Shown: positions 8,441 through 18,125, numbered from the stretch's first letter. The stretch: 64,000 nt of DNA from Pseudotabrizicola sp051200875 (GCF_051200875.1 NZ_CP195191.1:1488001-1552000); one strand, 5' to 3'. Numbers and translations: made by a program. Notes: generated by a model from the sequence alone, not told the origin.

Positions 8441-9188
8441 ATTTCCAATTTGCAGGACCTGCGGTCAGGCCTTCGCGCTTAAGGGCGGCAAGGTATCCAC
8501 GGGCGATAACGGCCAACGCAATCGCACGCATTCTGTCACAACCAGAGGCGAGCCAGTCTAGCTGACGCATCTCAATCCGGTCGAACGGGGTATCGAAGGG
8601 GCACGATCATCCGCAACGGGATCATGTGTCTGGCGGAGGAAAACCGTCATGCAATACTGGCGTCGGGCTGTTCGAGGTTCCAATGGTTGGCGCTTCATGC
8701 CCCCCTTCAACCGCTGCCCAAATGCCGACTGAGACTGACATTGTCATATCCCCGCTTAGCAACGCGCAGCCTCGATCAATGGCCCGCGAACTGTATGTGG
8801 ACCATCCGCTCGAACTCTGCCCGCTAGCGCCGGACGTAAGAGCCCTTTGTCGGGCTGTGCATCCTGAACATTGAGGCCATCGAACACTCATGGACCCGAG
8901 CGGCACCTGCCGCTTTCTGCGACGGTCCCACGCCCAAGTTCCCGTCATGGCGATCTCACACATCTCTGCGGCGCGAAATCGGTTGCTGGCCCGGACCGGC
9001 TGAGTGATGCCATGACTCAGAAGACAAAGAGTCCTTGGCAGATGAGATCTTTGCCGCGCAAGGCAACTGCCTGAACCGCAGGTTGCGCGCGGAAATGACC
9101 GCGCAGGAGAGTTTCCCCCCCTTTCCTTTGCGCCCTCTCCCGTGTAAGTCACCGCCTTTGAACGACCGGACCGGATGGAGACAGCGCA
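8441..9188. other. 750-bp stretch without a supported gene
   Basis: Both strands hold only short overlapping open frames (for example 8626-8874) with no start signal or recognisable motif. The composition is mixed and the reading frames look scrambled, as in a decayed gene or insertion remnant, but I found no transposase motif or terminal inverted repeats. The last about 60 bp must carry the promoter of the inositol phosphatase-family gene. Confidence 0.5.
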
Positions 9189-9980
9189 ATGCAGGGCAGC
9201 GCCAACCTGAACCTGATGATCAAAGCCGCACGCCGCGCAGGCCGCAGCCTTGTGAAAGACTTCCGCGAAGTTGAAAACCTTCAGGTTTCGACCAAGGGTC
9301 CGGGCGACTTCGTCTCGAAAGCCGACCAAGAGGCCGAGCGGGTGATCAAGGAAGAGCTGATGGGCGCACGACCCACCTATGGTTGGCTGGGCGAGGAAAC
9401 CGGTGCCGCCGCCGGGGCCGACCCCACCCGCCGCTGGATTGTCGATCCGCTGGATGGAACCACGAACTTTCTGCACGGTCTGCCGCATTGGGCCGTTTCG
9501 ATCGCGCTGGAGCACAAGGGCGAGATCATCTCGGCCGTCGTCTATGACCCTGCCAAGGACGAGATGTTCTGGGCGGAAAAGGGTTCGGGCGCATGGCTGA
9601 ACGATACCCGCCGCATCCGTGTTTCGGGCCGTCGCCACATGCACGAGGCAATTTTTGCGACGGGTGTGCCGTTCGGCGCAAAGAAGACCCTGCCTGCCAC
9701 GATGAAAGATCTGGCCAAGCTGATGCCAGCTTGCGCCGGGGTGCGCCGCTGGGGTGCAGCTTCGCTGGATTTGGCCTATGTCGCCGCTGGCCGTTATGAC
9801 GGCTATTGGGAGCGCGAACTGAACGCTTGGGACATCGCAGCCGGCGTGCTTTTGGTCAAAGAAGCAGGCGGCATGGTTTCGGGTCTGCGCGAAGATCAAG
9901 ACCCGATTGAGGATGGTGCCTTGGTCGCCGGAAACGAAGGCCTGTTCGAGCCCTTCCGCAAAATCCTGCGTGAGGTCTGA
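9189..9980 (+). CDS. suhB: Inositol monophosphatase family protein (SuhB-like)
   Basis: 263 residues, typical length. Li+-sensitive phosphatase fold with the three Mg2+ motifs: GEETG (Glu69/70), IVDPLDGTTNF (Asp86, Asp89) and ELNAWDIAAG. Hydrolyses myo-inositol-1-phosphate or similar sugar phosphates; SuhB homologues also affect rRNA transcription in E. coli. The exact substrate is not determined. Stands alone on the plus strand, convergent with the rhomboid gene 6 bp away. Confidence 0.9.
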   Translation: MQGSANLNLMIKAARRAGRSLVKDFREVENLQVSTKGPGDFVSKADQEAERVIKEELMGARPTYGWLGEETGAAAGADPTRRWIVDPLDGTTNFLHGLPHWAVSIALEHKGEIISAVVYDPAKDEMFWAEKGSGAWLNDTRRIRVSGRRHMHEAIFATGVPFGAKKTLPATMKDLAKLMPACAGVRRWGAASLDLAYVAAGRYDGYWERELNAWDIAAGVLLVKEAGGMVSGLREDQDPIEDGALVAGNEGLFEPFRKILREV

Positions 9981-9986
9981 TCCGCG

Positions 9987-10727
9987 CTAGCGGCGCGGAA
10001 CGCGTGGTATCGACGATTTCTGAAACTTGTATTCCGCCTCGGGATGGGGCGGACGGCCTTGTGTGCGATTCCAAAAATCGGTGCCGCCAAGACGCAGCCA
10101 TGTTTTCAGGGACAGGATTACCCCCGCGGCAAAGCCTCCGGCATGGGCCCAATAGGCCACGCCCCCGCCATCGGTAGGTGTGATCGCGCCGTTGAAAAGC
10201 TGAAGGGCGAACCAGATGCCCAGAACGATCCAGGCCCGGATGGCGAAAACGCGGAAGAAGATGATGAAGATGAACAGAACGTCGACGCGGGCTTTGGGGA
10301 ACAAGAGGAGATAGCCCCCCATCACACCGGCGATTGCGCCCGATGCCCCAACCATCGGCACCTCTGACATTGGTGCGGCGGCATATTGCAGTGCGGCCGC
10401 TGCGAGGCCTGAGCAGAGGTAGAAGATGGCAAAGCCGAAATGCCCCATCTCATCTTCCATGTTGTCGCCGAAAATGTAGAGAAACAACATGTTGCCCAGC
10501 AGGTGCATCCAGCCACCATGCAGGAACATATGGGTGATCAGCCCATGGAGTGCGAAGCCCTCATTGATAAAACGCGGCACAAGGCCCCAATCATAAAAGA
10601 AATAGCTGAGTTGGGGTTCTTGCAGGGTCAGACCGTAGGACAAGAACACCGCTATGTTCACCGAAATCAAGAGATAGGTGACAAAAGGTGTTCGGCCTGA
10701 CGGGTTATGATCGCGAATTGGAAACAT
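9987..10727 (-). CDS. Rhomboid family intramembrane serine protease
   Basis: 246 residues, about six membrane segments. The catalytic dyad is visible: GASGAIAG with Ser129 and YWAHAGGFAAG with His195; the HGGWMHLLGNM segment gives the oxyanion-side His and Asn. Cleaves single-pass membrane proteins inside the lipid bilayer. The ATG at 10727 opens into MFPIRDHNPSG, the usual bacterial rhomboid N-terminus; a longer frame runs into the GC-rich repeat upstream. Confidence 0.93.
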   Translation of the reverse strand: MFPIRDHNPSGRTPFVTYLLISVNIAVFLSYGLTLQEPQLSYFFYDWGLVPRFINEGFALHGLITHMFLHGGWMHLLGNMLFLYIFGDNMEDEMGHFGFAIFYLCSGLAAAALQYAAAPMSEVPMVGASGAIAGVMGGYLLLFPKARVDVLFIFIIFFRVFAIRAWIVLGIWFALQLFNGAITPTDGGGVAYWAHAGGFAAGVILSLKTWLRLGGTDFWNRTQGRPPHPEAEYKFQKSSIPRVPRR

Positions 10728-10779
10728 GCGTGCATGGTTTTCCGATCCGCAGCAAAGTTGCAAGAGGGAAGCGTGAGGT

Positions 10780-10856
10780 CGAGGGGGCGCTGCCCCCTCA
10801 CGGCCCCTGCCTTGCGGCAAGGGCCTCTCCCCCGGGATATTTCTGGACAGAAAAAA
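10780..10856 (+). repeat. GC-rich intergenic repeat, copy 1
   Basis: Block with a hairpin AGGGGGCGCTGCCCCCT near the left end, then GCCTTGCGGCAAGGG, and ending CCCCCGGGATATTTCTGGAC followed by an A-rich tail. The same parts in the same order recur at 14964-15036 and, inverted, at 33585-33655. It lies upstream of the rhomboid gene and downstream of putA, so it may act in transcription termination or as a REP-like element. Confidence 0.65.
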
Positions 10857-10943
10857 GGTGGAAGGCAGGCGCTTTCGCTGGCTGGCTGTTCCGTGGCAAC
10901 GCCGCCGAGCGGGCCCTCGATGGGCCCCGAGGCGGCCTCCGCC

Positions 10944-13900
10944 TTATCCGGCGACCTCGGCCAGAAGTTGCGCGTTCCCTCCCGAAGCCGTGGTGTCAAT
11001 GCAGCAATGGCGCTCCATCGTCGCATGGCCCTGATCCGGGCGGTCGGTGATGAGCGGCAGGATCGGCCCGGGCCGGTTGGCAAGCGCCCGACCGAGGGCG
11101 CGAGCCGTATCGCTGTCACCCCACCAGATCGCGCCAGCGATGCCGGAGAGCTTGCCGAGCGTCTCGGGCATCAGCCCCGGAACCTCCACCGCGACACCGC
11201 CCAGCGCCCGGATCGCCTCGGCCTGTTCAAGGGCGGCAGCCGGGCTTGGCCCAAGGCAAAGCACAGGGTCGCGGGCCAGAACCGAGAGGCGGTTCGATTC
11301 CCCGGTTGGGCCGGGCAGATCCAGCACATGCGGCGCAGGTGTCGCATGACTTGCCTTCAGTTGCGCTCCAGCCTCGGCCTCTGTCAAGGTCGCGTCCGTA
11401 CCGCTGACCACAGGGCCCGCGTTGCGGGTAAAGCGGGCAAGGTAATGCGGACCGCCGGCCTTTGGTCCGGTGCCTGACATGCCTTCGCCGCCAAAGGGCT
11501 GGCTTCCCACCACTGCCCCAATCTGGTTGCGGTTGACATAGATGTTTCCGGCATGGATTGTCTCGACCACCTCTTGCACGCGGTCGTCGATCCGGGTGTG
11601 CAGGCCGAAGGTCAGGCCATAGCCAGTGGCGTTGATCGCTTTCACGATCTTGCCGATTTGGTTCGACTTGAAGGTAGCGACATGCAGGACGGGACCAAAG
11701 ATCTCGCGTCCCATCTCTTCGATCCCTTTCACGCGAATGACCGTCGGGCCGACGAAGGTGCCCCCCTCGGGCGCGGAAAGTTCTTTCAGGACACGCCCTT
11801 CGGTACGGGCCGCCGCGACATGGGCGCGGATCATCTCTTGCGCGTCCCCGTCGATCACCGGGCCGACATCGGTTTCCAGATGCCAGGGATTGCCCAAGGT
11901 CAGGTCATCCATCGCGCCATAGAGCATTTCCAAGACGGTATGGGCGATGTCTTCTTGCAGGTAGAGGCAGCGCAAGGCCGAGCAGCGTTGGCCGGCCGAC
12001 TGGAAGCTGGAGGCGAGGATATCGCGCACCGCTTGTTCCGGCAGCGCGGTCGAGTCGACGATCATGGCGTTCAAGCCGCCCGTTTCCGCGATCAGGGGTG
12101 CACCGGGGGCCATATGCTGCACCATATTGGCGCGGATTTTCAGCGCTGTATCCGTGCCGCCGGTGAAGGCCACGCCCGCCACCCGCGCGTCGCCCGTCAG
12201 CATCGCCCCCACGGCCCCGTCGCCGGGAACCAGTTGCACGGCCGTCACCGGGACGCCTGCCCTGTGCATCAGCCCAACGGCCAAGGCCGCGATCAGGGGC
12301 GTTTGTTCGGCAGGTTTCGCCACCACCGCGTTTCCAGCCGCAAGCGCCGCCGCGATTTGGCCGGTGAAGATGGCCAAGGGGAAGTTCCACGGCGAGATAC
12401 AGGCAAAGACGCCCCGGGCCGGATGGGTCAGCGCCTTCGCGCCCTCGGCGTAGTAGCGCAGGAAATCCACCGCTTCGCGCAGTTCGGCCACGGCATCGGC
12501 CTGTGTCTTGCCAGCCTCGCGTGCAACCAGTGCGAAGATCGCGCCGTATTCGGCCTCATAAAGGTCGGCCACCCGGTTCAGCACCTCGGCCCGTTCCGCA
12601 GGGGCGGCGGCCCAAGGTTCGGCCAAACGCAGCGCCGTGTCGACATCCGCCACCGAGGCATCGGTGACAAAGCCCACACGTGCGCCCGTCGCGGGGTTCT
12701 TCACCTCATGACGCAAGGCCCCTGCCGCGCGGCCCGCAAGCATGGGTGCGGCCTCGAAAACCCGGTCCGCATGATCGGCCCGTGCCGTCTCGATCTGGGC
12801 CAGATGCGCGGCATCGGTCAAATCCCAACCGCGAGAGTTCTTGCGCTTGCCGAAAAGCTCTGGACCGGAGGACAGCGCCGGATTTGGCAAGGAAAGCCTT
12901 TCCATCGCTGTCAGCGGGCAGGCCGCAACGCGGGCTGGCGGCACCTCTTCGTCGACGATCTGGTTCACGAAACTGGAGTTCGCCCCGTTCTCCAGCAGAC
13001 GCCGCACCAGATAGGCCAGAAGGTCCCGATGGGCCCCGACAGGCGCATAGATGCGGCAGCGGGTGCCACGGTCGGTCAGAACGATATCATGCAGCCGTTC
13101 TCCCATGCCATGCAGGCGCTGGAATTCAAAAGCCATCCGGTCCACGCCCATATCTTCGGCCATCTTCAGGACTGCCGCCACAGTATGGGCATTGTGGGTC
13201 GCGAATTGCGGATATATGCGGTCGGTCTTGGACAGAAGCTTCCGCGCATTGGCGATATAGGACACATCCGTCGCTTCTTTGCGGGTAAAGACCGGGAAAG
13301 ATGTCAGGCCCATCACCTGTGCCCGCTTCACCTCGGCATCCCAATAGGCGCCTTTGACCAGACGGATCATGATGCGACGATTGAGACGGACGGAAAGGTC
13401 ATAGAGCCAGTCGATCACCGCGCCGGCGCGGCGACCATAGGCCTGCACCACCACACCAAAACCATCCCAGCCCTTCAGCGCGGGGTCTTTCAGAACCTCT
13501 TCGATCACCTCGAGCGACAGGGCAAGTCGGTCGGCCTCTTCGGCGTCGATGTTGAAGCCAAGACCCGCTGCCCGCGCAAGGCCCGCCAGCGCCCGCACAC
13601 GGGGCACCAGTTCTTCCATGACGCGAGCGCGCTTCGCCACCTCATAGCGCGGATGCAGCGCCGAGAGCTTGACCGAAATACCGGGGTTCGAGCGGATGTC
13701 GTTCCCCTTGGCCGCTGCCGCAATCGCCGTGATCGCCTTGGAATAGCTGAGGTGATAGCGCCGGGCATCGGCCTCGGTCCGGGCAGCTTCGCCCAGCATG
13801 TCGTAGCTGTAGGTATAGCCCTTGGCCTCCAGCTCGGTCGCCCGGTCCATCGCTTTTTCGATGGTCTCACCCAAAACGAACTGACGGCCCATCTCCTTCA

Positions 13901-14390
13901 TCGCCCGCGACACGGCGGTCCGGATCACCGGCTCGCCCAGCCGCTTGACCGCAGCCCGTAAATGGCCCACGACGCCCGGCTCCCGATCGTCAAGCACCTT
14001 GCCGGTCAGCATCAGGGCCCAAGTCGAGGCATTGACAAGCGAGGAGGCGGAATGGCCCAGATGGCGACCCCAATCCGATGGGGCGATCTTGTCCTCGATC
14101 AGCGCATCCATCGTTTCGGCATCAGGCACGCGCAACAGCGCCTCGGCCAGACACATCAGCGCAATACCTTCGTCGGTCGAAAGCCCATATTCGGCCAGAA
14201 AGACTTCCATCAACCCTGGCTTCGCTGCGCGGCGAATGCGGCTGACCAGATCGGCCCCCTGTTCGGTGATCGCGACTCGCGCCTCTGCGCTCAGGTCCGC
14301 TTCCGCGATCAGTGATTGCACCAAAACCGCCTCGTCACGCAGGCTTTCGGTTTCGATCGTGGTCCAAGTGGGGCTGGAATCATGGGGCAT
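10944..14390 (-). CDS. putA: Bifunctional proline dehydrogenase / L-glutamate-gamma-semialdehyde dehydrogenase
   Basis: Oxidises proline to glutamate in two steps; peripheral membrane enzyme using FAD then NAD+. 1,148 residues. The N-terminal half (about 1-480) is PRODH (RLVKGAYWDAEVKRAQ, FATHNAHT, EFQRLHGM). The C-terminal half is an aldehyde dehydrogenase: ISPWNFPLAIF, AETGG with the general-base Glu and FQSAGQRCSALR with the nucleophilic Cys. The N-terminal ribbon-helix-helix repressor domain of enterobacterial PutA is absent, which fits the separate regulator gene opposite. The ATG at 14390 has GGAG 8 nt upstream. Confidence 0.95.
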   Translation of the reverse strand: MPHDSSPTWTTIETESLRDEAVLVQSLIAEADLSAEARVAITEQGADLVSRIRRAAKPGLMEVFLAEYGLSTDEGIALMCLAEALLRVPDAETMDALIEDKIAPSDWGRHLGHSASSLVNASTWALMLTGKVLDDREPGVVGHLRAAVKRLGEPVIRTAVSRAMKEMGRQFVLGETIEKAMDRATELEAKGYTYSYDMLGEAARTEADARRYHLSYSKAITAIAAAAKGNDIRSNPGISVKLSALHPRYEVAKRARVMEELVPRVRALAGLARAAGLGFNIDAEEADRLALSLEVIEEVLKDPALKGWDGFGVVVQAYGRRAGAVIDWLYDLSVRLNRRIMIRLVKGAYWDAEVKRAQVMGLTSFPVFTRKEATDVSYIANARKLLSKTDRIYPQFATHNAHTVAAVLKMAEDMGVDRMAFEFQRLHGMGERLHDIVLTDRGTRCRIYAPVGAHRDLLAYLVRRLLENGANSSFVNQIVDEEVPPARVAACPLTAMERLSLPNPALSSGPELFGKRKNSRGWDLTDAAHLAQIETARADHADRVFEAAPMLAGRAAGALRHEVKNPATGARVGFVTDASVADVDTALRLAEPWAAAPAERAEVLNRVADLYEAEYGAIFALVAREAGKTQADAVAELREAVDFLRYYAEGAKALTHPARGVFACISPWNFPLAIFTGQIAAALAAGNAVVAKPAEQTPLIAALAVGLMHRAGVPVTAVQLVPGDGAVGAMLTGDARVAGVAFTGGTDTALKIRANMVQHMAPGAPLIAETGGLNAMIVDSTALPEQAVRDILASSFQSAGQRCSALRCLYLQEDIAHTVLEMLYGAMDDLTLGNPWHLETDVGPVIDGDAQEMIRAHVAAARTEGRVLKELSAPEGGTFVGPTVIRVKGIEEMGREIFGPVLHVATFKSNQIGKIVKAINATGYGLTFGLHTRIDDRVQEVVETIHAGNIYVNRNQIGAVVGSQPFGGEGMSGTGPKAGGPHYLARFTRNAGPVVSGTDATLTEAEAGAQLKASHATPAPHVLDLPGPTGESNRLSVLARDPVLCLGPSPAAALEQAEAIRALGGVAVEVPGLMPETLGKLSGIAGAIWWGDSDTARALGRALANRPGPILPLITDRPDQGHATMERHCCIDTTASGGNAQLLAEVAG

Positions 14391-14494
14391 GGGACATTCT
14401 CCTGTTCGCCCCATCATACCCTGCGATTGAAAGTCGTATTTCCTGATTGTAAGCTAAAACACAGCCAAATCGGCTGCATTTTGAGGAGATGGCG
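14391..14494. promoter_or_regulatory. putA/putR divergent control region
   Basis: 104-bp spacer between divergent putA and putR. It has a small inverted repeat CAGCC-AAATC-GGCTG at 14462-14476, just before the putR ribosome-binding site (GAGGAG, 14483-14488), and AT-rich sequence at 14430-14460. In Rhodobacter capsulatus an Lrp-type PutR activates putA and represses itself from such a spacer. Whether this repeat is the operator is inference. Confidence 0.5.
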
Positions 14495-14956
14495 ATGCCA
14501 GATACAACGCCAGAGCTTGATCGTTTCGACCATGCAATCCTGCGAATCTTGGCGACCGAAGGCCGGATCAGCGCAACGGAACTGGCCCGGCGCATCGGGC
14601 TGTCGAAAAGCCCCACCCAGGCGCGGATGAAACGTCTGGAAGAAACAGGCGTAATCACCGGGTATCGTGCCAATCTGGACCCGATCAAGATGGGGCTGGC
14701 ACATGTGGCCTTTGTCGAGGTGCGGCTGTCAGACACGCGCGAGGCGGCTTTGCAGGCCTTTAACAGGGCTGTCCTGTCGATCCCCGAAGTCGAGCAATGT
14801 CATATGATCGCCAGCCGCTTCGACTATCTGTTGAAGGTCCGCACCAGCGACATTCAGGATTACCGCCGTGTGCTGGCGGAACGGATCAGCGCCCTGCCCC
14901 ATGTTGCCGGCACCTCGACCTATGTCGCCATGGAAGCCGTGCGCGAGGTTTCCTGA
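14495..14956 (+). CDS. putR: Lrp/AsnC family regulator PutR
   Basis: 153 residues: N-terminal HTH (LDRFDHAILRILATEGRISATELARRIGLSKSPT as domain, residues about 8-50) and C-terminal ligand-binding RAM domain (HVAFVEVRLSDT, EVEQCHMIASRFDYLLKVRT). Its position opposite putA points to a proline-responsive activator of proline catabolism. The ATG at 14495 is preferred over the ATG at 14489, which abuts the GAGGAG ribosome-binding site with no spacer. Confidence 0.88.
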   Translation: MPDTTPELDRFDHAILRILATEGRISATELARRIGLSKSPTQARMKRLEETGVITGYRANLDPIKMGLAHVAFVEVRLSDTREAALQAFNRAVLSIPEVEQCHMIASRFDYLLKVRTSDIQDYRRVLAERISALPHVAGTSTYVAMEAVREVS

Positions 14957-14963
14957 ACGACAA

Positions 14964-15036
14964 GGCAGGGGGCGCTGCCCCCTCTGGGCCTTTAGCCCAT
15001 TCACCCCCGGGAAATTTGGACCAAGATAAAGGCTGA
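14964..15036 (+). repeat. GC-rich intergenic repeat, copy 2
   Basis: Between the convergent 3' ends of putR and dctD. It has the hairpin AGGGGGCGCTGCCCCCT, then TTTAGCCCATTCACCCCCGG and GAAATTTGGACCAAGATAAA, matching the order of parts in copy 1 (10780-10856) and inverted copy 3 (33585-33655). It may serve as a terminator between the two convergent genes. Confidence 0.65.
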
Positions 15037-15057
15037 AGGCATCAAGAAGAGCAAGAT

Positions 15058-16371
15058 TTACTGTGTCAGCCCATAGCGGCGCATCTTGTCATTCAGCGTG
15101 CGGCGCGGCAGGCCCAAGGTTTCGGCAGCCTTGAGCGTATTGCCGCGATGGCGGTCAAGAACAGCGGCGATTTCTCGCGCCTCATACGCGGCCAAGCGTT
15201 CGGCCAAGGTGCCTTCCGGAATCGCCGCGACATCGTCTGCTTTTGTTTCAAAAAGACCCAGCGCATGGGCTTCGGCTGCGGCCTTGAGCTCCCGGACATT
15301 TCCCGGCCAAAGCCGCTTTTTCAACTGCTGGGCCAAGCCCCATGGCAAATCAGGTGTGGGTCGCCCGTAGCGCCGGGCAGCAAGCTGCGCGTAATGGGCA
15401 AAAATCAACGGAATATCTTCCGCCGCTTCGCGCAAGGTGGGCGTCGCAATCTCTGCTCCAGCCAACCGGAAATAGAGATCAGGACGAAACGCCTCTCCCG
15501 CTTGCCGCAAATCGGTTTTCGACGTGGCAATGACGCGTAAATCCAACGGGCGCAATCCATTTTCGCCCAGTCGTTCGACAGCACGTTCCTGCAGGACACG
15601 CAGCAATTTGGCCTGCACGGCAGGCGGCATCGCCTCGACCTCGTCAAGCAGCAGCGTCCCGCCCTGGGCGGCTTCCAACTTGCCGGGCTTTGCCTCAATC
15701 GCGCCCGGAAACGCGCCCGCCGCATGGCCAAACATGATCGTCTCGACCATGGTCTCGGGCAGCGCCGCGCAATTCACCGCAACAAAGGGTCGGTCCGACC
15801 GGTTCGAGCCGGCATGAAGCGCACGGGCCGCCAGTTCTTTGCCGGTGCCCGTCTCGCCCGTGATCAGCACATCCAGATCAAGGGGCGCAAGGGCGGCAAT
15901 GCGGGATCGAAACCCTTTGATCGCCCGGCTTTGGCCCAAAAGCGTGATCTCGGCTCTTTCCGCCAGAACCTGTTGCAGCCGGTCAACCTCGGCCCGTGTC
16001 GCCCGGGCGGCCAAGGCGCGCTGAACGACCGCGACCAAGTGGCCGGCATCATAAGGTTTTTCCAGAAAATCATCGGCCCCGGCACGGATCGCCTGAACCG
16101 CATGGGACACATCCCCATGTCCTGTCAGCAGGACGACCGGCAGATCCCCCGGTCGCGCCTTGACCGCCTGCAACAATTGCAGACCATCCATCCCCGGCAT
16201 CCGCAGATCGGTCAGCATCAGATCCGGCACAGCACCGCCTGTGTCCAAGGCCGCAAGCGCCGCTTGGGCCGAGGCAAAGCCCTGCACCTCATGCCCCGCC
16301 GCCCCCATCAGATCGCACAGGGCCGCAAGGTGCCCCTCGTCATCTTCGACAACGAACAGGTTGGCGGTCAT
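15058..16371 (-). CDS. dctD: DctD-type response regulator, sigma-54 activator family
   Basis: 437 residues in three parts: receiver domain (about 1-120, phospho-acceptor Asp55 in LTDLRMPG), AAA+ central domain (Walker A GETGTGKE 172-179, Walker B LLLDE 240-244, WPGNVREL) and a Fis-type HTH (GNTLKAAETLGLPRRTLNDK). The sigma-54 contact loop reads GAFPGA (219-224) where almost all family members have GAFTGA. Partner of the DctB kinase, overlapping it by 4 bp. It probably controls the TRAP transporter operon of which it is the last gene. Confidence 0.88.
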   Translation of the reverse strand: MTANLFVVEDDEGHLAALCDLMGAAGHEVQGFASAQAALAALDTGGAVPDLMLTDLRMPGMDGLQLLQAVKARPGDLPVVLLTGHGDVSHAVQAIRAGADDFLEKPYDAGHLVAVVQRALAARATRAEVDRLQQVLAERAEITLLGQSRAIKGFRSRIAALAPLDLDVLITGETGTGKELAARALHAGSNRSDRPFVAVNCAALPETMVETIMFGHAAGAFPGAIEAKPGKLEAAQGGTLLLDEVEAMPPAVQAKLLRVLQERAVERLGENGLRPLDLRVIATSKTDLRQAGEAFRPDLYFRLAGAEIATPTLREAAEDIPLIFAHYAQLAARRYGRPTPDLPWGLAQQLKKRLWPGNVRELKAAAEAHALGLFETKADDVAAIPEGTLAERLAAYEAREIAAVLDRHRGNTLKAAETLGLPRRTLNDKMRRYGLTQ

Positions 16372-18125
16372 TCTGCGGCCTCTCGCGCGGCTTCGGCAAG
16401 CGGAAGCGAGACGGTTACTTCCGTGCCCTGCCCCTCGACCGATTTAATCTCCAGCGTCCCGCCAAATTCGGCCAGAATGGCTTTGCAGATCGAAAGCCCG
16501 AGCCCCAGTCCCTCACCGCCGGTCTTGGTGGAAAAGAACGGTTCGGCAACCCGCGGCAAGACCTCTGCTGCGATGCCATGGCCCGTGTCGGTAACGCGAA
16601 GCTGAACCCTGTCGCCCGACTGACCGAGCGTGACCTCAACGCCCGCACCACTGACACCCTCGACCGCATCCAGCGCATTCAGGATCAGGTTCACCGCGAC
16701 CTGTTCCATCCGCACCGGCCCTGCCATCACCATCAACGGCCCAATGGGTGGCGTATAGTTCGGTACAATGCCAACCGCCCGCGCACGCGGCGTCACCAGT
16801 TCCAAAGCCGAGGCGATCACGGGACGCAGGTCAAACAGGCTACGCTCAGACAGGCCCGGCTCCTTGCGGCCAAAGCTTTTCAGATGTTTGATCGTGCGCT
16901 GCATCCGGCGGATCTGGCCCTTGGCGCTGGCCAGCCGTGTCGCGGTCTTGTCCTGCCCCGCCCCAAGCCCCAGTTCGGCGGCGGTCAGCGTGGCCTCCAT
17001 CGCGGCCAGAGGTTGGCTGACTTCATGCACAATCGCCGTCGACATGCGGCCCAGTGCCGCCATCTTTTCGGTATGGATCAGATGCTCTTGCGCTGCCCTC
17101 AAATCGGCCTCGGCCTGGATGCGGGCCTCAACCTCACGCGCAAGGTCTGCTGTGCGGGCGGCGACCATACCTTCCAGCCGTTCCGATTGACTTAGCCTAA
17201 GCGCAATGATCTGCCGTCGCTGCTCCCATGCCTTCAGGACAGCCGCGGCCGCCAAGGTCAGCAAGGCCGCCACGAGCGCCCAAGCGCCAGCGATCCGGCC
17301 CACCGCCGATTGCGGGGCCGAGGCGATCAGACGCCAACTCATCCCACCAACGCCAGACAGTCGCGCGATCCAGTCAGCCCCGGCAACATCGGGCCCAACG
17401 GGCGCCTGCGCCAGCAAGGGCGCGGCATCGGGCAGATTCACTCCGTTATAGGCCCGCGTTTCTTCAAGCCGTGACAGAACCTCGGGCGCAAGCGGTGCGA
17501 GCGGGCGATAAAGCCAGTCTTCCCGGCCCGACAGGAAAATCACGCCATCCGCATCCACCAAGGCAACCTCTGCCCCCGCGGTGCGCCATGTCTCTTGCAA
17601 GGGCCGCAGGTCCACCTTGACCACCAAAACGCCCTGCATCGGGCCTGATTGCACCCGCGTCGACAAAAAGAACCCGGGCACGCCAGTCGTCACGCCGATG
17701 GCATAAAACTGCCCGCGCCCCTCTTGCATGGCCTGCCGGAAATAGGGGCGAAAACTATAATACTCCCCCACAAAACTGCCCTCGCGGTTCCAGTTCGATG
17801 CGGCAATTGTGCGGCCTTCGGCATTGATCAGAAACAACTCCGACGCCCCGGCATGGGCCGCGACAGTTTCCAGATAGCGATTGGCCTCGTCCAAGGCGCG
17901 CGGGTCCAGCAGGGCTGCACGCACCCGCGCATCTTCACCCGCGACATCGGGCAAGGCGCGAAAGCGGTCAATCTCGGCCTCGACCGCGCGACTGGTCAGC
18001 AAAAGCGATTGGTCGAGGCCCGCACGCAGGTTGGCCATCGACCAACGTTCGGCCACAAGCCACGCCAAGGCCGCCGCAACCAAGGCCGTCAGCAAAGGGC
18101 CAATGGCGGCGCGCAGTCGCATCAC
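16368..18125 (-). CDS. dctB: DctB-type sensor histidine kinase
   Basis: 585 residues. N-terminal membrane segment (8-25), periplasmic double-PAS-type sensor region (about 30-285, LFLINAEGRTIAASNW, VGEYYSFRPYF), second membrane segment (about 283-305), coiled coil, then HisKA (MAALGRMSTAIVHEVSQPLA) and HATPase (NLILNALDAV, DTGHGI, GEGLGLGLSI). DctB kinases sense C4-dicarboxylates. Here it is encoded with an L-2-hydroxyglutarate oxidase and a TAXI-TRAP transporter, so the ligand may be a related hydroxy- or dicarboxylate. It overlaps lhgO by 4 bp. Confidence 0.88.
   Translation of the reverse strand: MMRLRAAIGPLLTALVAAALAWLVAERWSMANLRAGLDQSLLLTSRAVEAEIDRFRALPDVAGEDARVRAALLDPRALDEANRYLETVAAHAGASELFLINAEGRTIAASNWNREGSFVGEYYSFRPYFRQAMQEGRGQFYAIGVTTGVPGFFLSTRVQSGPMQGVLVVKVDLRPLQETWRTAGAEVALVDADGVIFLSGREDWLYRPLAPLAPEVLSRLEETRAYNGVNLPDAAPLLAQAPVGPDVAGADWIARLSGVGGMSWRLIASAPQSAVGRIAGAWALVAALLTLAAAAVLKAWEQRRQIIALRLSQSERLEGMVAARTADLAREVEARIQAEADLRAAQEHLIHTEKMAALGRMSTAIVHEVSQPLAAMEATLTAAELGLGAGQDKTATRLASAKGQIRRMQRTIKHLKSFGRKEPGLSERSLFDLRPVIASALELVTPRARAVGIVPNYTPPIGPLMVMAGPVRMEQVAVNLILNALDAVEGVSGAGVEVTLGQSGDRVQLRVTDTGHGIAAEVLPRVAEPFFSTKTGGEGLGLGLSICKAILAEFGGTLEIKSVEGQGTEVTVSLPLAEAAREAAE

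Noticed and set aside
8622..9899. 425-codon open frame on the minus strand
   Set aside because: Its 5' two-thirds are antisense to the inositol phosphatase-family gene; the rest covers the empty stretch with no motif.
11553..13961. 802-codon open frame on the plus strand
   Set aside because: Lies entirely antisense to putA, which has full enzyme motifs; the frame is an artefact of GC-rich third positions. Its protein is His/Arg/Gly-rich without any domain.
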